This document shows positions 1 to 6,154 of a stretch of 8,390 nucleotides of DNA, in pieces; within the stretch, counting starts at the first letter, position 1, and each line of letters begins with the position of its first letter. Source of the stretch: Lysinibacillus sp. (GTDB taxonomy: Bacteria > Bacillota > Bacilli > Bacillales_A > Planococcaceae); NCBI GenBank assembly GCA_012735355.1, contig JAAYHP010000370.1:1-8390 (forward strand), written 5' to 3'. The position numbers and the translations under genes were made by a program. The notes beneath the pieces are model-generated. The model saw nothing but the letters and a program-made list of their open reading frames with translations. It made no database searches and was not told where the DNA came from.

Positions 1-823
1 TTTCTCCTAAAACTTTCATTAATCGATCGAATACAACAACTTGGAAAATAGCGCCGATTATGGCTCCACCAGTAATGGCGATAGCGATATCATTCGGTGT
101 AAAGGCAAATTTATGATCAGCAAATAATGCAAAGAACGATTCAAATGCTGCTAACCCAAAGGAACTAACTAAAATGACAATAAACGCTATTAAAAATTTC
201 GGCATTAAAATTTTCCCAAGACTACTTTTATTCATAGTCTCCATATCAATTTCCGGTTCTTCCACACGCTCGGGTTCCCTTAATAAAATAATCGATAGTA
301 TTGCCGCTGTTCCTCCAAGAATACCGGCAGTGAAAAAAGGTACTCGAATTCCAATTTCCGCTAAAAAGCCACCTATTCCAGGTCCAACAATAAAACCTGT
401 GCTGATGGCCGCAGACATATATCCAAGTGCTTTCTGACGTGATTCAACTGTCGTAATATCAGCGATAAATGCAGTAACAGCAGGCATAATGAATGCGGCA
501 GAAACCCCACCTAAAATACGTGAAATAAACAATACTTCAATCGTTTTTCCTAAACCGAATAAAAACTCTGATATACCGAAAATAAATAATCCGATAACAA
601 TGATAATTTTTCGGCCAAAACGGTCAACAGCTTTTCCAGAAAACGGGGAAACAATTAATTGGGTTAAGGCAAAGGCTGCCGTTAAATAACCAACTACAGT
701 ACCACTAATAGATAGTTCATTCATGATCGATGGCAGGACGGGAATTACAAGCCCAATACCTAAAAATGCAATAAACAAGTTTAAAAGCAACAAGCTAAGT
801 GTTACTTTTTCCTTTTTTGCCAT
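1..823 (-). CDS. bmr: Bmr-like multidrug efflux transporter (MFS), truncated by window edge
   Basis: N-terminal 274 codons of a major facilitator superfamily drug:proton antiporter; the frame is open to the window edge. Translation begins MAKKEKVTLSLLLLNLFIAF and closely follows B. subtilis Bmr as I remember it. MFS motif A (GKAVDRFGRK) sits between helices 2 and 3, and the antiporter motif C (GPGIGG) is in helix 5. These proteins are usually about 390-400 residues with 12 helices, so roughly the last third is missing. The family exports lipophilic cations, dyes and fluoroquinolones across the cytoplasmic membrane. The ATG at 821-823 is preceded by AGAGGT at good spacing. It lies 79 bp downstream of a bmrR-like gene on the same strand and has its own MerR-type promoter in that gap. 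Family call is firm; the exact orthologue (Bmr versus Blt or NorA-like) is inferred from remembered sequence. Confidence 0.93.
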   Translation of the reverse strand, partial: MAKKEKVTLSLLLLNLFIAFLGIGLVIPVLPSIMNELSISGTVVGYLTAAFALTQLIVSPFSGKAVDRFGRKIIIVIGLFIFGISEFLFGLGKTIEVLFISRILGGVSAAFIMPAVTAFIADITTVESRQKALGYMSAAISTGFIVGPGIGGFLAEIGIRVPFFTAGILGGTAAILSIILLREPERVEEPEIDMETMNKSSLGKILMPKFLIAFIVILVSSFGLAAFESFFALFADHKFAFTPNDIAIAITGGAIIGAIFQVVVFDRLMKVLGE

Positions 824-862
824 GTTGAATACCTCTACTTCCTTACTTTAAGTCTACAACAT

Positions 863-893
863 AGCTTAAACTCTACAGTAACTGTAAAGTCAA
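863..893 (-). promoter_or_regulatory. MerR-type promoter and operator for the bmr-like gene
   Basis: Read on the minus strand, a -35 box TTGACT (888-893) and a -10 box TAAGCT (863-868) are separated by 19 bp. This is the overlong spacer typical of promoters that MerR-family activators untwist. The spacer is filled by a dyad at 870-890: ACTTTACAG-TTA-CTGTAGAGT, with arms matching at 8 of 9 positions. The placement, just after the regulator's stop codon and before the transporter, predicts drug-dependent activation of the pump by the adjacent BmrR-like protein. Boxes and dyad are seen directly; the regulator-operator pairing is inferred. Confidence 0.85.
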
Positions 894-902
894 TAAGTAT
901 GT

Positions 903-1727
903 TTATTTAATTTTTACTTTTAATTCAACTACATATTGTATCGATTCCCTAGATGCCAAATTTGTTGGCATATACACTTCATAGACAGGCGACTGAGGAT
1001 TGTTTATAGCTTTATAGAGCTTCTGATAATTTTCGAAGTAAGACTCACCATTATCGAATGTAAATGCAATACATGCATATCTTCCTTTTGGAATTATCAG
1101 CACTTCTTCATCCTCTTGAATCAACTCAACGTAGCGCTCTGTCAATAACGGTGTAAATAAGTAATCATAGTAGATTTCTTCAAAAGAATCATAATTTTTC
1201 AAAGGATAAATTCCGCCATAACGACTCATAATCGTTCCTTCTCGCTCTACAGTTTTTATAAGCGTACTGAAATATTTATTTGGCGAACTTAACAAACTGA
1301 GATTTTCAGTTTTTATTGCAAGTAGGCGATGGGAATTTATCGTTGTTTCATACACTTCATTGTATTTTGGAATGTTGAGCTGTTCAACGAGTTGCATCTT
1401 TGTTTTAAGTAATGTTTGTTGTATTTCAAGGATTTGTTTTACTTTTTGTTCTACAATTTTCTCTTGCTTACAAAAAAATTCGAGCAATTCGTCACCTTTT
1501 AATGATTGTGCATATTTAATATCTTTTAACGGTGTACCAATATATTTTAATGATTTAATTAAATCTAGCTGATAAATTTGGTCCTCAAGATAGTAACGGT
1601 AATTTGTTTTTGGATCGATATAAGCCGGCTTAAATAAATTTATTTCGTCGTAATAATGTAGTGTTCGAATCGGTACATTGGATAGCTTTGATAATTCACT
1701 AATTGTTAAATATTGATTTTTAACCAT
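903..1727 (-). CDS. bmrR: BmrR-like MerR-family multidrug-sensing transcriptional activator
   Basis: A 274-residue regulator, about the length of BmrR (near 278). Residues 6-75 form a MerR winged helix-turn-helix (LTISELSKLSNVPIRTLHYY, then NYRYY). A dimerising coiled coil covers about 78-118. Residues 122-274 form a GyrI-like effector domain. Stretches such as DLIKSLKYIGTPL, FTPLLT and IPKGRYACIA match remembered B. subtilis BmrR. E250 in VYEVYMP aligns with the buried glutamate that BmrR uses to bind cationic drugs. The ATG at 1725-1727 follows AAGAGGT. The gene precedes the transporter on the same strand, whereas in B. subtilis bmrR follows bmr. Binding of a lipophilic cation should make it untwist the 19-bp-spacer promoter at 863-893. 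It could instead be a BltR or Mta relative, but the C-terminal domain favours BmrR. Confidence 0.92.
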   Translation of the reverse strand: MVKNQYLTISELSKLSNVPIRTLHYYDEINLFKPAYIDPKTNYRYYLEDQIYQLDLIKSLKYIGTPLKDIKYAQSLKGDELLEFFCKQEKIVEQKVKQILEIQQTLLKTKMQLVEQLNIPKYNEVYETTINSHRLLAIKTENLSLLSSPNKYFSTLIKTVEREGTIMSRYGGIYPLKNYDSFEEIYYDYLFTPLLTERYVELIQEDEEVLIIPKGRYACIAFTFDNGESYFENYQKLYKAINNPQSPVYEVYMPTNLASRESIQYVVELKVKIK

Positions 1728-1769
1728 ATTGTGACCTCTTTTAGATTATTTATGAACGATTCGAAATAT

Positions 1770-1775
1770 ATTATA
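1770..1775 (-). promoter_or_regulatory. Candidate -10 box of the bmrR-like gene
   Basis: A perfect TATAAT on the minus strand lies about 43 bp upstream of the bmrR-like ATG, in an A/T-rich stretch downstream of the hairpin at 1829-1871. No convincing -35 hexamer is found at 16-18 bp; the nearby TTGCAT is too close. No dyad like the one at 870-890 occurs here, so autoregulation through the same operator is not supported. The box could be chance in such A/T-rich DNA. Confidence 0.35.
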
Positions 1776-1828
1776 AAACAATTAATGCAACTTAATTTTA
1801 ACAGAAGAGGTCTTTTATTAAAAAAATT

Positions 1829-1874
1829 AAAGCCTATGAAATTTTGTTCATTGCAAAATTTCATAGGCTTTTTT
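1829..1874. terminator. Strong intrinsic terminator, probably for the oxidase operon
   Basis: An 18-bp perfect inverted repeat (1829-1846 and 1854-1871, AAAGCCTATGAAATTTTG and its complement) has a 7-nt loop. On the plus strand it runs into a T tract (1869-1874). On the minus strand it is followed by TTTAATTTTTTTAAT. The last gene of the minus-strand oxidase operon ends 74 bp before it in the direction of transcription, so that operon is its likely client. The near-symmetric A and T flanks would allow it to act in both directions. Confidence 0.85.
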
Positions 1875-1944
1875 CATTTTAGAGGATGATTTTGTCTCAG
1901 CCGCTTTATTTTTTTAAGTGATCATTAGTTAAAACGATATTTCT

Positions 1945-2982
1945 TTATCCAATATCATCCGATTGAATGGAAAGTTGCTCTGTTCTTGGATATTTTTCAA
2001 GATAAGGAGATAAGTAAGATTCCCTTACTTCATGGCGCATCCAACCCATAATTCCTACAATCAGTACAAAGATAGCTAAAGATACAGTAAATGATTTAAA
2101 AGAATCTTTATACCCTGCCAGAAATAGAAATATACATAAAACAATGGTTAAAACAATTGAAAGCACTAATAAAGTGGTTAACAGTAAATCTTCCCCTAAA
2201 AATAGTATTCGCACATCCGTTTTAAAGGAGAATAATAAGATGAATCCTGCCACTAATTGTAACACTGTGACCCAAAAGGCCACTTTTGCTCCAAATAATT
2301 TTAAAGTCTGTTCATAGTCTTTTAAGTTATTTCCTTTCCAGCTTTTATAGGAGTAGTACAGAAACATATAAAAGCCCCCAGAGGCAAGACTGGCAAGTAT
2401 AAAGTGTAAATATCTCTGCCAAATTTCTGGGTAGTAAAATAAACTAGCAAAAAATCCTCGTACATCGATCCAACGTTCTGGATAAATCATCGAAGTAATA
2501 TTGACGATAAAAATCAGTGGAATAAAAAGCAATATGAGCATAGCTACAAAACCAACACTAATATGTAACACCTTTTTCTCTTGCCACTTGCCCCACATAA
2601 ATTTATAAACATACAACAATAGGAAAGCAATAATTAATAAAACAATTACATTTAACCACATTTTCCCTATTAAAATAGTACTAGAATAAAAATATTGGGT
2701 ATAAATAACACTAATAATAAGTAAGGGGGCTACCCCTAGTACAACGGCTATACTTTTATGAACTGATGCGTGAAAAGAACAGCTTTGCGCCATTTTATCC
2801 AACAAAGAATTGTTTTTTATTCTTCCTGTAATCTCTAATCCTACTGCTCCTGCCGATAAAGAAATTGTTAAATTCACAAAAAGAATATGCATGATAAAAG
2901 TAAGAATGATTAAAAACTCTAATAAACCAATGGGCGCTGGAATTGGTAATACATTATCAGGAGAAATCGGCAAATTATTCAC
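1945..2982 (-). CDS. Second membrane subunit of a cytochrome bd-superfamily-like enzyme (CydA paralogue, no cytochrome c domain)
   Basis: A 345-residue integral membrane protein with about eight hydrophobic helices (near 19-50, 76-98, 104-127, 142-164, 190-212, 229-252, 265-290, 295-314). It does not look like CydB. It resembles its upstream neighbour and the CydA fold: H32 in helix 1 (IMHILFVNL), a helix-4 entry VLHISVG with H140, RWID at 170-173, and EVRES at 318-322 after helix 8. The last two correspond to KWID and VVRES in the neighbour. RYLHFILASLASG (H193) resembles the E. coli CydA helix that carries the heme b558 ligand His186. The start is GTG at 2980-2982, overlapping the upstream gene by 8 bp, with a strong SD 8 bases before it; the two should be translationally coupled. 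The helix-3 glutamate pair of its neighbour is absent. A membrane heme-protein partner is inferred; the exact role is unknown. Confidence 0.8.
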   Translation of the reverse strand: MNNLPISPDNVLPIPAPIGLLEFLIILTFIMHILFVNLTISLSAGAVGLEITGRIKNNSLLDKMAQSCSFHASVHKSIAVVLGVAPLLIISVIYTQYFYSSTILIGKMWLNVIVLLIIAFLLLYVYKFMWGKWQEKKVLHISVGFVAMLILLFIPLIFIVNITSMIYPERWIDVRGFFASLFYYPEIWQRYLHFILASLASGGFYMFLYYSYKSWKGNNLKDYEQTLKLFGAKVAFWVTVLQLVAGFILLFSFKTDVRILFLGEDLLLTTLLVLSIVLTIVLCIFLFLAGYKDSFKSFTVSLAIFVLIVGIMGWMRHEVRESYLSPYLEKYPRTEQLSIQSDDIG

Positions 2983-4315
2983 TTTGACTTACCTCCTTTA
3001 CCCCGTTCACTTCATCAATCTCTTTTTTCAAATAAGCCACTAATGCATCCAATTCTTCTTCCGTTCCCATGAAAGGAGGCATGGCAACTCGCACGTTATG
3101 CATTGTAGGAATATATGTTTTCAATGCCTCTTCATCCCATCCAACTAAACGTTTTCCTAATGCTCTTTTTTCTCTCCAACCATCAATTGTATGACAGGAG
3201 AGACACTGTCCTGCAAATACTTCTCTCCCGACTTCAACTTTATTTTCCTCTGTAATTTCTTTTTCCATTATCCAAGTAGAATGAGCTAAATAGCCTTCTT
3301 CATTAATTTTTTCTTGATTTTGATAAAGAAGCCCGTTAGCATACATGTAATCATAAATAATGAAAGGTTTTCGAATCGATTCTCTGACAACCTCAAATTC
3401 TCCGATAAATCCAATGGACGCACCGAACACAGCCAACGAAAGTATTATCGGAACCGTTTTCGGACTTCGGATAAGCCAAACTAAAAAGACGATTAATATT
3501 AAAAATGCGAGCCCATTGATGATTTTAAATGTATTTTCAGTCATACCTGTTGACCAAACAATCATATCGTAAGCTTGTTCTGGAATAGACCATAAATACC
3601 AAAGCCCTAAAATAAAGGTCATTGGCAAAGAGATAGCACCCCAAACACCGAATACTTTAAAAGCTTCCTCTCTTAATGAAAGGTCTTTCACAAAAAGGCG
3701 AAGTAAAAAAGCCACTACTACGATTGCTAGCATCATAGCTAAAAACATTCGAAAGCCTAAAGAAGGCAAATATGTTGGATTTAAAAAGGCGTTCCAAAAC
3801 GAAAACGTATCAATCCATTTTCCAGGTGTTAATTTCGCAGCCAATACTCCTGTAATAATGGCCATCGTTAGCCATGACGCAACACTTAGCGAAATCCCTA
3901 AATTAATATGCTTTTTTTTCTTCTCAGGGCTTTTCCAAGAATCCCAAGTATAGTAATAAATAATTAAAATAACGACTTCTGTAATAAAAACAATCCATTC
4001 AGTTACCCAAGCCCAGAAAAATATTCGCAATAATGCACCGATGGAATCAGGTTGAATCACTGTTGTTGAAAACCAGATTCCTACGCCGGTCATCGCCCCA
4101 ACCGTCGTTGTGATAATTAAAACCCATTTCGCCATTGTTTTTGCTAATTCATCGAGCTTCTCATTTTCCGTTTTAAAGGCACGATACTCTAAAGATACCG
4201 TTAAGACGGATGTTCCAATGGCGACACCATGGCTAATTATAACGTGAATGATAGCAATGATAGCAATTACTGTACCATATCCAAGCCACGTATACTCCAC
4301 ATATGGAAAATTCAT
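2975..4315 (-). CDS. Cytochrome bd-superfamily oxidase subunit I-like protein with C-terminal cytochrome c domain
   Basis: A 446-residue protein. Residues 12-305 hold about eight helices (12-40, 63-86, 94-121, 139-160, 185-207, 221-243, 264-282, 288-305). Residues about 358-434 form a class I cytochrome c with CLSCH (371-375) and a likely axial Met412 in AMPPF. The CydA-like marks are H24/H29 in helix 1 and a Glu pair E106/E113 in helix 3 (TEWIVFITEV). Basic loops fall after helices 1, 3, 5 and 7, so the N-terminus and the cytochrome c domain should be outside the membrane, as heme attachment requires. The helix 6-7 loop is short and lacks the GDESGYE-type quinol-loop signature, and helix 5 has R189/M190 where CydA has its b558 histidine. 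It is likely a heme enzyme reducing oxygen with electrons from cytochrome c, by analogy with cytochrome c-bearing members of the bd superfamily. ATG follows AAGGAGG. Substrate and donor are inferred. Confidence 0.85.
   Translation of the reverse strand: MNFPYVEYTWLGYGTVIAIIAIIHVIISHGVAIGTSVLTVSLEYRAFKTENEKLDELAKTMAKWVLIITTTVGAMTGVGIWFSTTVIQPDSIGALLRIFFWAWVTEWIVFITEVVILIIYYYTWDSWKSPEKKKKHINLGISLSVASWLTMAIITGVLAAKLTPGKWIDTFSFWNAFLNPTYLPSLGFRMFLAMMLAIVVVAFLLRLFVKDLSLREEAFKVFGVWGAISLPMTFILGLWYLWSIPEQAYDMIVWSTGMTENTFKIINGLAFLILIVFLVWLIRSPKTVPIILSLAVFGASIGFIGEFEVVRESIRKPFIIYDYMYANGLLYQNQEKINEEGYLAHSTWIMEKEITEENKVEVGREVFAGQCLSCHTIDGWREKRALGKRLVGWDEEALKTYIPTMHNVRVAMPPFMGTEEELDALVAYLKKEIDEVNGVKEVSQSE
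2991..2999 (-). promoter_or_regulatory. Ribosome binding site deciding a GTG start
   Basis: On the minus strand AAAGGAGGT lies 8 bases upstream of the GTG at 2980-2982, inside the last codons of the cytochrome c-bearing subunit gene. Its strength and spacing fix this non-ATG start for the second oxidase subunit and indicate translational coupling across the 8-bp overlap. Confidence 0.8.
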
Positions 4316-4332
4316 TTCACTTCCTCCTTTTC

Positions 4333-4394
4333 ATTTTTTCACTCACATCTTATAAAACAGTTGTGAAAAAATAAAAAAGTAACTGTGAAAAAAT
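4333..4394 (-). promoter_or_regulatory. Promoter region of the oxidase operon with repeated GTGAAAAAAT motifs
   Basis: A -10-like TATAAG is read on the minus strand at 4349-4354, 34 bp before the oxidase ATG, without a good -35 hexamer. TGTGAAAAAAT occurs twice on the plus strand (4362-4372 and 4384-4394), exactly 22 bp apart, about two helical turns. GTGAAAAAAT is found again inverted at 4333-4342, giving a perfect 10-bp inverted repeat around the -10 box. The motif resembles the TTTGTGAAT-type site of the redox response regulator ResD. A weak -35 with helically phased upstream sites suits an activated promoter, but the inverted copy would also suit a repressor. The motifs are seen; the regulator is a guess. 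Confidence 0.5.
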
Positions 4395-4515
4395 GGAGAA
4401 GTGGAAAATGTTTTTCAAATACTTTTCAACTCGGACAAATTTTTTTAAAATATGGAAAATCGTTTGAATTTATTAGAATGGATTGGAGATTTAAGTAGTG
4501 GGAGAATAAAGGAAG

Positions 4516-4549
4516 GGGACGGTTCCGAAGAAGTCATGAGAACCGTCCC
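4516..4549. repeat. REP-like palindrome GGGACGGTTC...GAACCGTCCC
   Basis: A perfect 10-bp inverted repeat (4516-4525 and 4540-4549) with a 14-nt loop lies 6 bp past the stop of the SDR gene. It is far more G/C-rich than its surroundings and has no T tract on either strand, so it is not a classic intrinsic terminator, although it could slow polymerase or protect the SDR mRNA end. I recall GGGACGGTTC palindromes as frequent intergenic repeats in Bacillales genomes, of the type mobilised by REP-associated IS200-like transposases. That identity is from memory; only one copy lies in this window. Confidence 0.7.
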
Positions 4550-4555
4550 TAAGGA

Positions 4556-5293
4556 TCATTGGGCTGTATAACCACCGTCAATTATGATAGAGTTTCCTGT
4601 CATGATTGATGAGTCATCAGATGCAAGGAATAATACTGCTTTTGCCATTTCTTCAGAAGTACCTAAACGCTTCATAGGTGTTACATCTCTTAACGTTTGT
4701 TTATAGTCTTCAGGAATGATTGGTGTATCAATATAACCTGGGCATAGAGCGTTTACACGAATATTGCGAGTTGCATATTCAAGTCCTAATGAACGGGTTA
4801 AGTTGATTACGCCACCTTTTGCCGCGTTGTAAGCTGCACTACCAGGAGAACCTACCCAACCGTACATTGATGCAGTATTAACGATAACACCGCCACCAGT
4901 CTTTAACATTTCTTTGATCGCATATTGTGCGAATAAGAACGTTCCATCTAAATCGACAGCAACGGTTTTACGGTATTCTTCAAATGTTAATTCTTCTGTC
5001 GGTTTTACTGCACCAATACCAGCATTATTAAATAAAATATCTACTCTTCCAAATGTATCAAGTGTTTGTTTATAAACATTTGCTACATCATCTTCATTAG
5101 ATACGTCTGCTTTTACAAAGATAGCTTCTCCACCCATACCTTTTAATTCATCTATAAAAGCCCCGGCGTTTGCATCGTTCCAGTCAACAAGAACAAGTTT
5201 TGCTCCTTCTTGAACAAATAGTATTGCTGTTGCAGCACCACTACCTGAAACTCCACCTGTAATACTAGCAACTTTATCTTGTAATTTACCCAT
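4556..5293 (-). CDS. Short-chain dehydrogenase/reductase, NAD(H)-type, glucose-dehydrogenase/FabG-like
   Basis: A 245-residue classical SDR, cytosolic, catalysing NAD(P)-dependent alcohol/ketone interconversion. With the ATG at 5291-5293 as start, the cofactor motif TGGVSGSG spans 12-19; Ser18 replaces the usual Ile/Leu. D37 at the end of beta-2 (VLVDW) indicates NAD(H) preference. NNAG is at 89-92 and the catalytic S142, Y155 and K159 are in place (YNAAK), followed by PG-YIDTP. The tetrad Asn is Asp114 (AVDLDGTF), an unusual but not unknown substitution. A GTG three bases upstream could also start translation, but AGGAGG is 8 bases from the ATG and only 5 from the GTG. It lies 75 bp downstream of another SDR on the same strand with no terminator between, so the two are probably co-transcribed. 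The substrate cannot be told from sequence; automatic labels such as 3-oxoacyl-ACP reductase should not be trusted. Confidence 0.93.
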   Translation of the reverse strand: MGKLQDKVASITGGVSGSGAATAILFVQEGAKLVLVDWNDANAGAFIDELKGMGGEAIFVKADVSNEDDVANVYKQTLDTFGRVDILFNNAGIGAVKPTEELTFEEYRKTVAVDLDGTFLFAQYAIKEMLKTGGGVIVNTASMYGWVGSPGSAAYNAAKGGVINLTRSLGLEYATRNIRVNALCPGYIDTPIIPEDYKQTLRDVTPMKRLGTSEEMAKAVLFLASDDSSIMTGNSIIIDGGYTAQ

Positions 5294-5301
5294 CACAAAA
5301 A

Positions 5302-5307
5302 CCTCCT
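5302..5307 (-). promoter_or_regulatory. Ribosome binding site deciding the SDR start
   Basis: AGGAGG on the minus strand is followed by TTTTTGTGATG. Its spacing is 8 bases to the ATG (5291-5293) but 5 to the in-frame GTG (5294-5296), which favours the ATG. The choice changes the protein by one residue only. Confidence 0.6.
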
Positions 5308-5368
5308 ATAATTAATAACAAAGTATAGTATTCACTAGAAAAAATATGATATACATCCAGTTTAAAAA

Positions 5369-6154
5369 TTAGTATTTATATGATTGACCACCGTCAATCG
5401 GAACAACTGCCGCATTGATAAAAGATGCTTCATGTGAAAGTAAGAAAGCGGCTACGTATCCAACTTCCTCAGGACGACCGAAACGTTGCATTGGGTTTGG
5501 TTTCACAAATTCTTTCCCAACTTCTTCCCAATTGTCTCCGCCCATTTGACGTAGGGAACCTTCCACCATTGCAGTCATAATTGCTCCAGGTGCAATAGCA
5601 TTAATATTAATACCATATTGACCGTATTCAATGGCAGAGTTTCGTGTTAAACCGATGACACCATGCTTACTAGCAGCGTATCCTGATTGGTTACCAACAC
5701 CACGAATACCGCCGACAGAAGCGCAATTTAGGATGGAACCGAATCCTTGTTTTCTCATAACTTTTAGAACATATTGCATACCATAAAATACACCATTTAA
5801 GTTAACGCTAATTACTTGATCAAATTCTTTTGAACTATAGTCTTCAGTTAGATTTTGTTTCCCTTCAATTCCAGCATTATTGAAGAACCCATCAATTCGA
5901 CCAAACTTTTCAACGGTTTTATCAACATAATTTTTTACTTCTTCTTCATTTGCAACATTTGCAGTAATTAATAAGACTTCGGTATTTGGGGCAACGAGTA
6001 ATATTTTTTCTTTCGTTTTTTCTAAACCTTCTGAGTTTAAATCAACTAAAGTTAGCTTGGCACCTTCTTTTGCTATTTGCAATGCTGCTGCCTCTCCTAA
6101 ACCAGAACCAGCACCAGTGATAATAACAACTTTGTCATCAAAACGTTTACTCAT
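5369..6154 (-). CDS. Short-chain dehydrogenase/reductase close to levodione reductase
   Basis: A 261-residue classical SDR with all main motifs: TGAGSGLG (13-20), D38 after beta-2 (TLVDL, so NAD(H) preference), NNAG (92-95), tetrad N118, S146, Y159, K163 (YAASK), then APGAIMTAM. The adenine-pocket Asp of the usual DV motif is Asn66 (ANVAN). Long blocks such as GRIDGFFNNAGIEGKQN, ASVGGIRG-GNQSGYAA and KHGVIGLTRNSAIEYG match levodione reductase, an actinobacterial NAD-dependent cyclic diketone reductase, as I remember it. A cyclic or hydrophobic ketone/alcohol substrate is therefore plausible but unproven. The ATG follows AGGAG with a rather long 10-base gap. It is the first gene of a likely two-SDR operon, divergent from an unrelated plus-strand gene. 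No adjacent regulator or transporter shows the pathway. Confidence 0.93.
   Translation of the reverse strand: MSKRFDDKVVIITGAGSGLGEAAALQIAKEGAKLTLVDLNSEGLEKTKEKILLVAPNTEVLLITANVANEEEVKNYVDKTVEKFGRIDGFFNNAGIEGKQNLTEDYSSKEFDQVISVNLNGVFYGMQYVLKVMRKQGFGSILNCASVGGIRGVGNQSGYAASKHGVIGLTRNSAIEYGQYGININAIAPGAIMTAMVEGSLRQMGGDNWEEVGKEFVKPNPMQRFGRPEEVGYVAAFLLSHEASFINAAVVPIDGGQSYKY

Noticed and set aside
174..689. Plus-strand open frames opposite the bmr-like gene
   Set aside because: They are antisense shadows of a clear MFS coding sequence on the minus strand; their Pro/Ile/Lys-rich translations match nothing and lack ribosome binding sites.
936..1572. Plus-strand open frames opposite the bmrR-like gene
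   Set aside because: Antisense to a well-conserved regulator, with no start signals and no recognisable motifs.
1945..2982. Annotating the second oxidase gene as CydB
   Set aside because: Its motifs (helix-1 His, RWID, EVRES, H193 helix) correspond to CydA-type proteins and to its upstream neighbour, and I see no CydB hallmark.
4392..4466. Plus-strand small ORF of 24 codons (MEKWKMFFKYFSTRTNFFKI...) upstream of the oxidase operon
   Set aside because: No Shine-Dalgarno sequence, it begins inside the repeated GTGAAAAAAT motif, and its Phe/Lys-rich composition is what random A/T-rich DNA gives.
4516..4549. Reading the GGGACGGTTC hairpin as the intrinsic terminator of the SDR operon
   Set aside because: No T tract follows on the minus strand and the loop is long; a REP-like repeat explains the sequence better, though some effect on transcription cannot be excluded.
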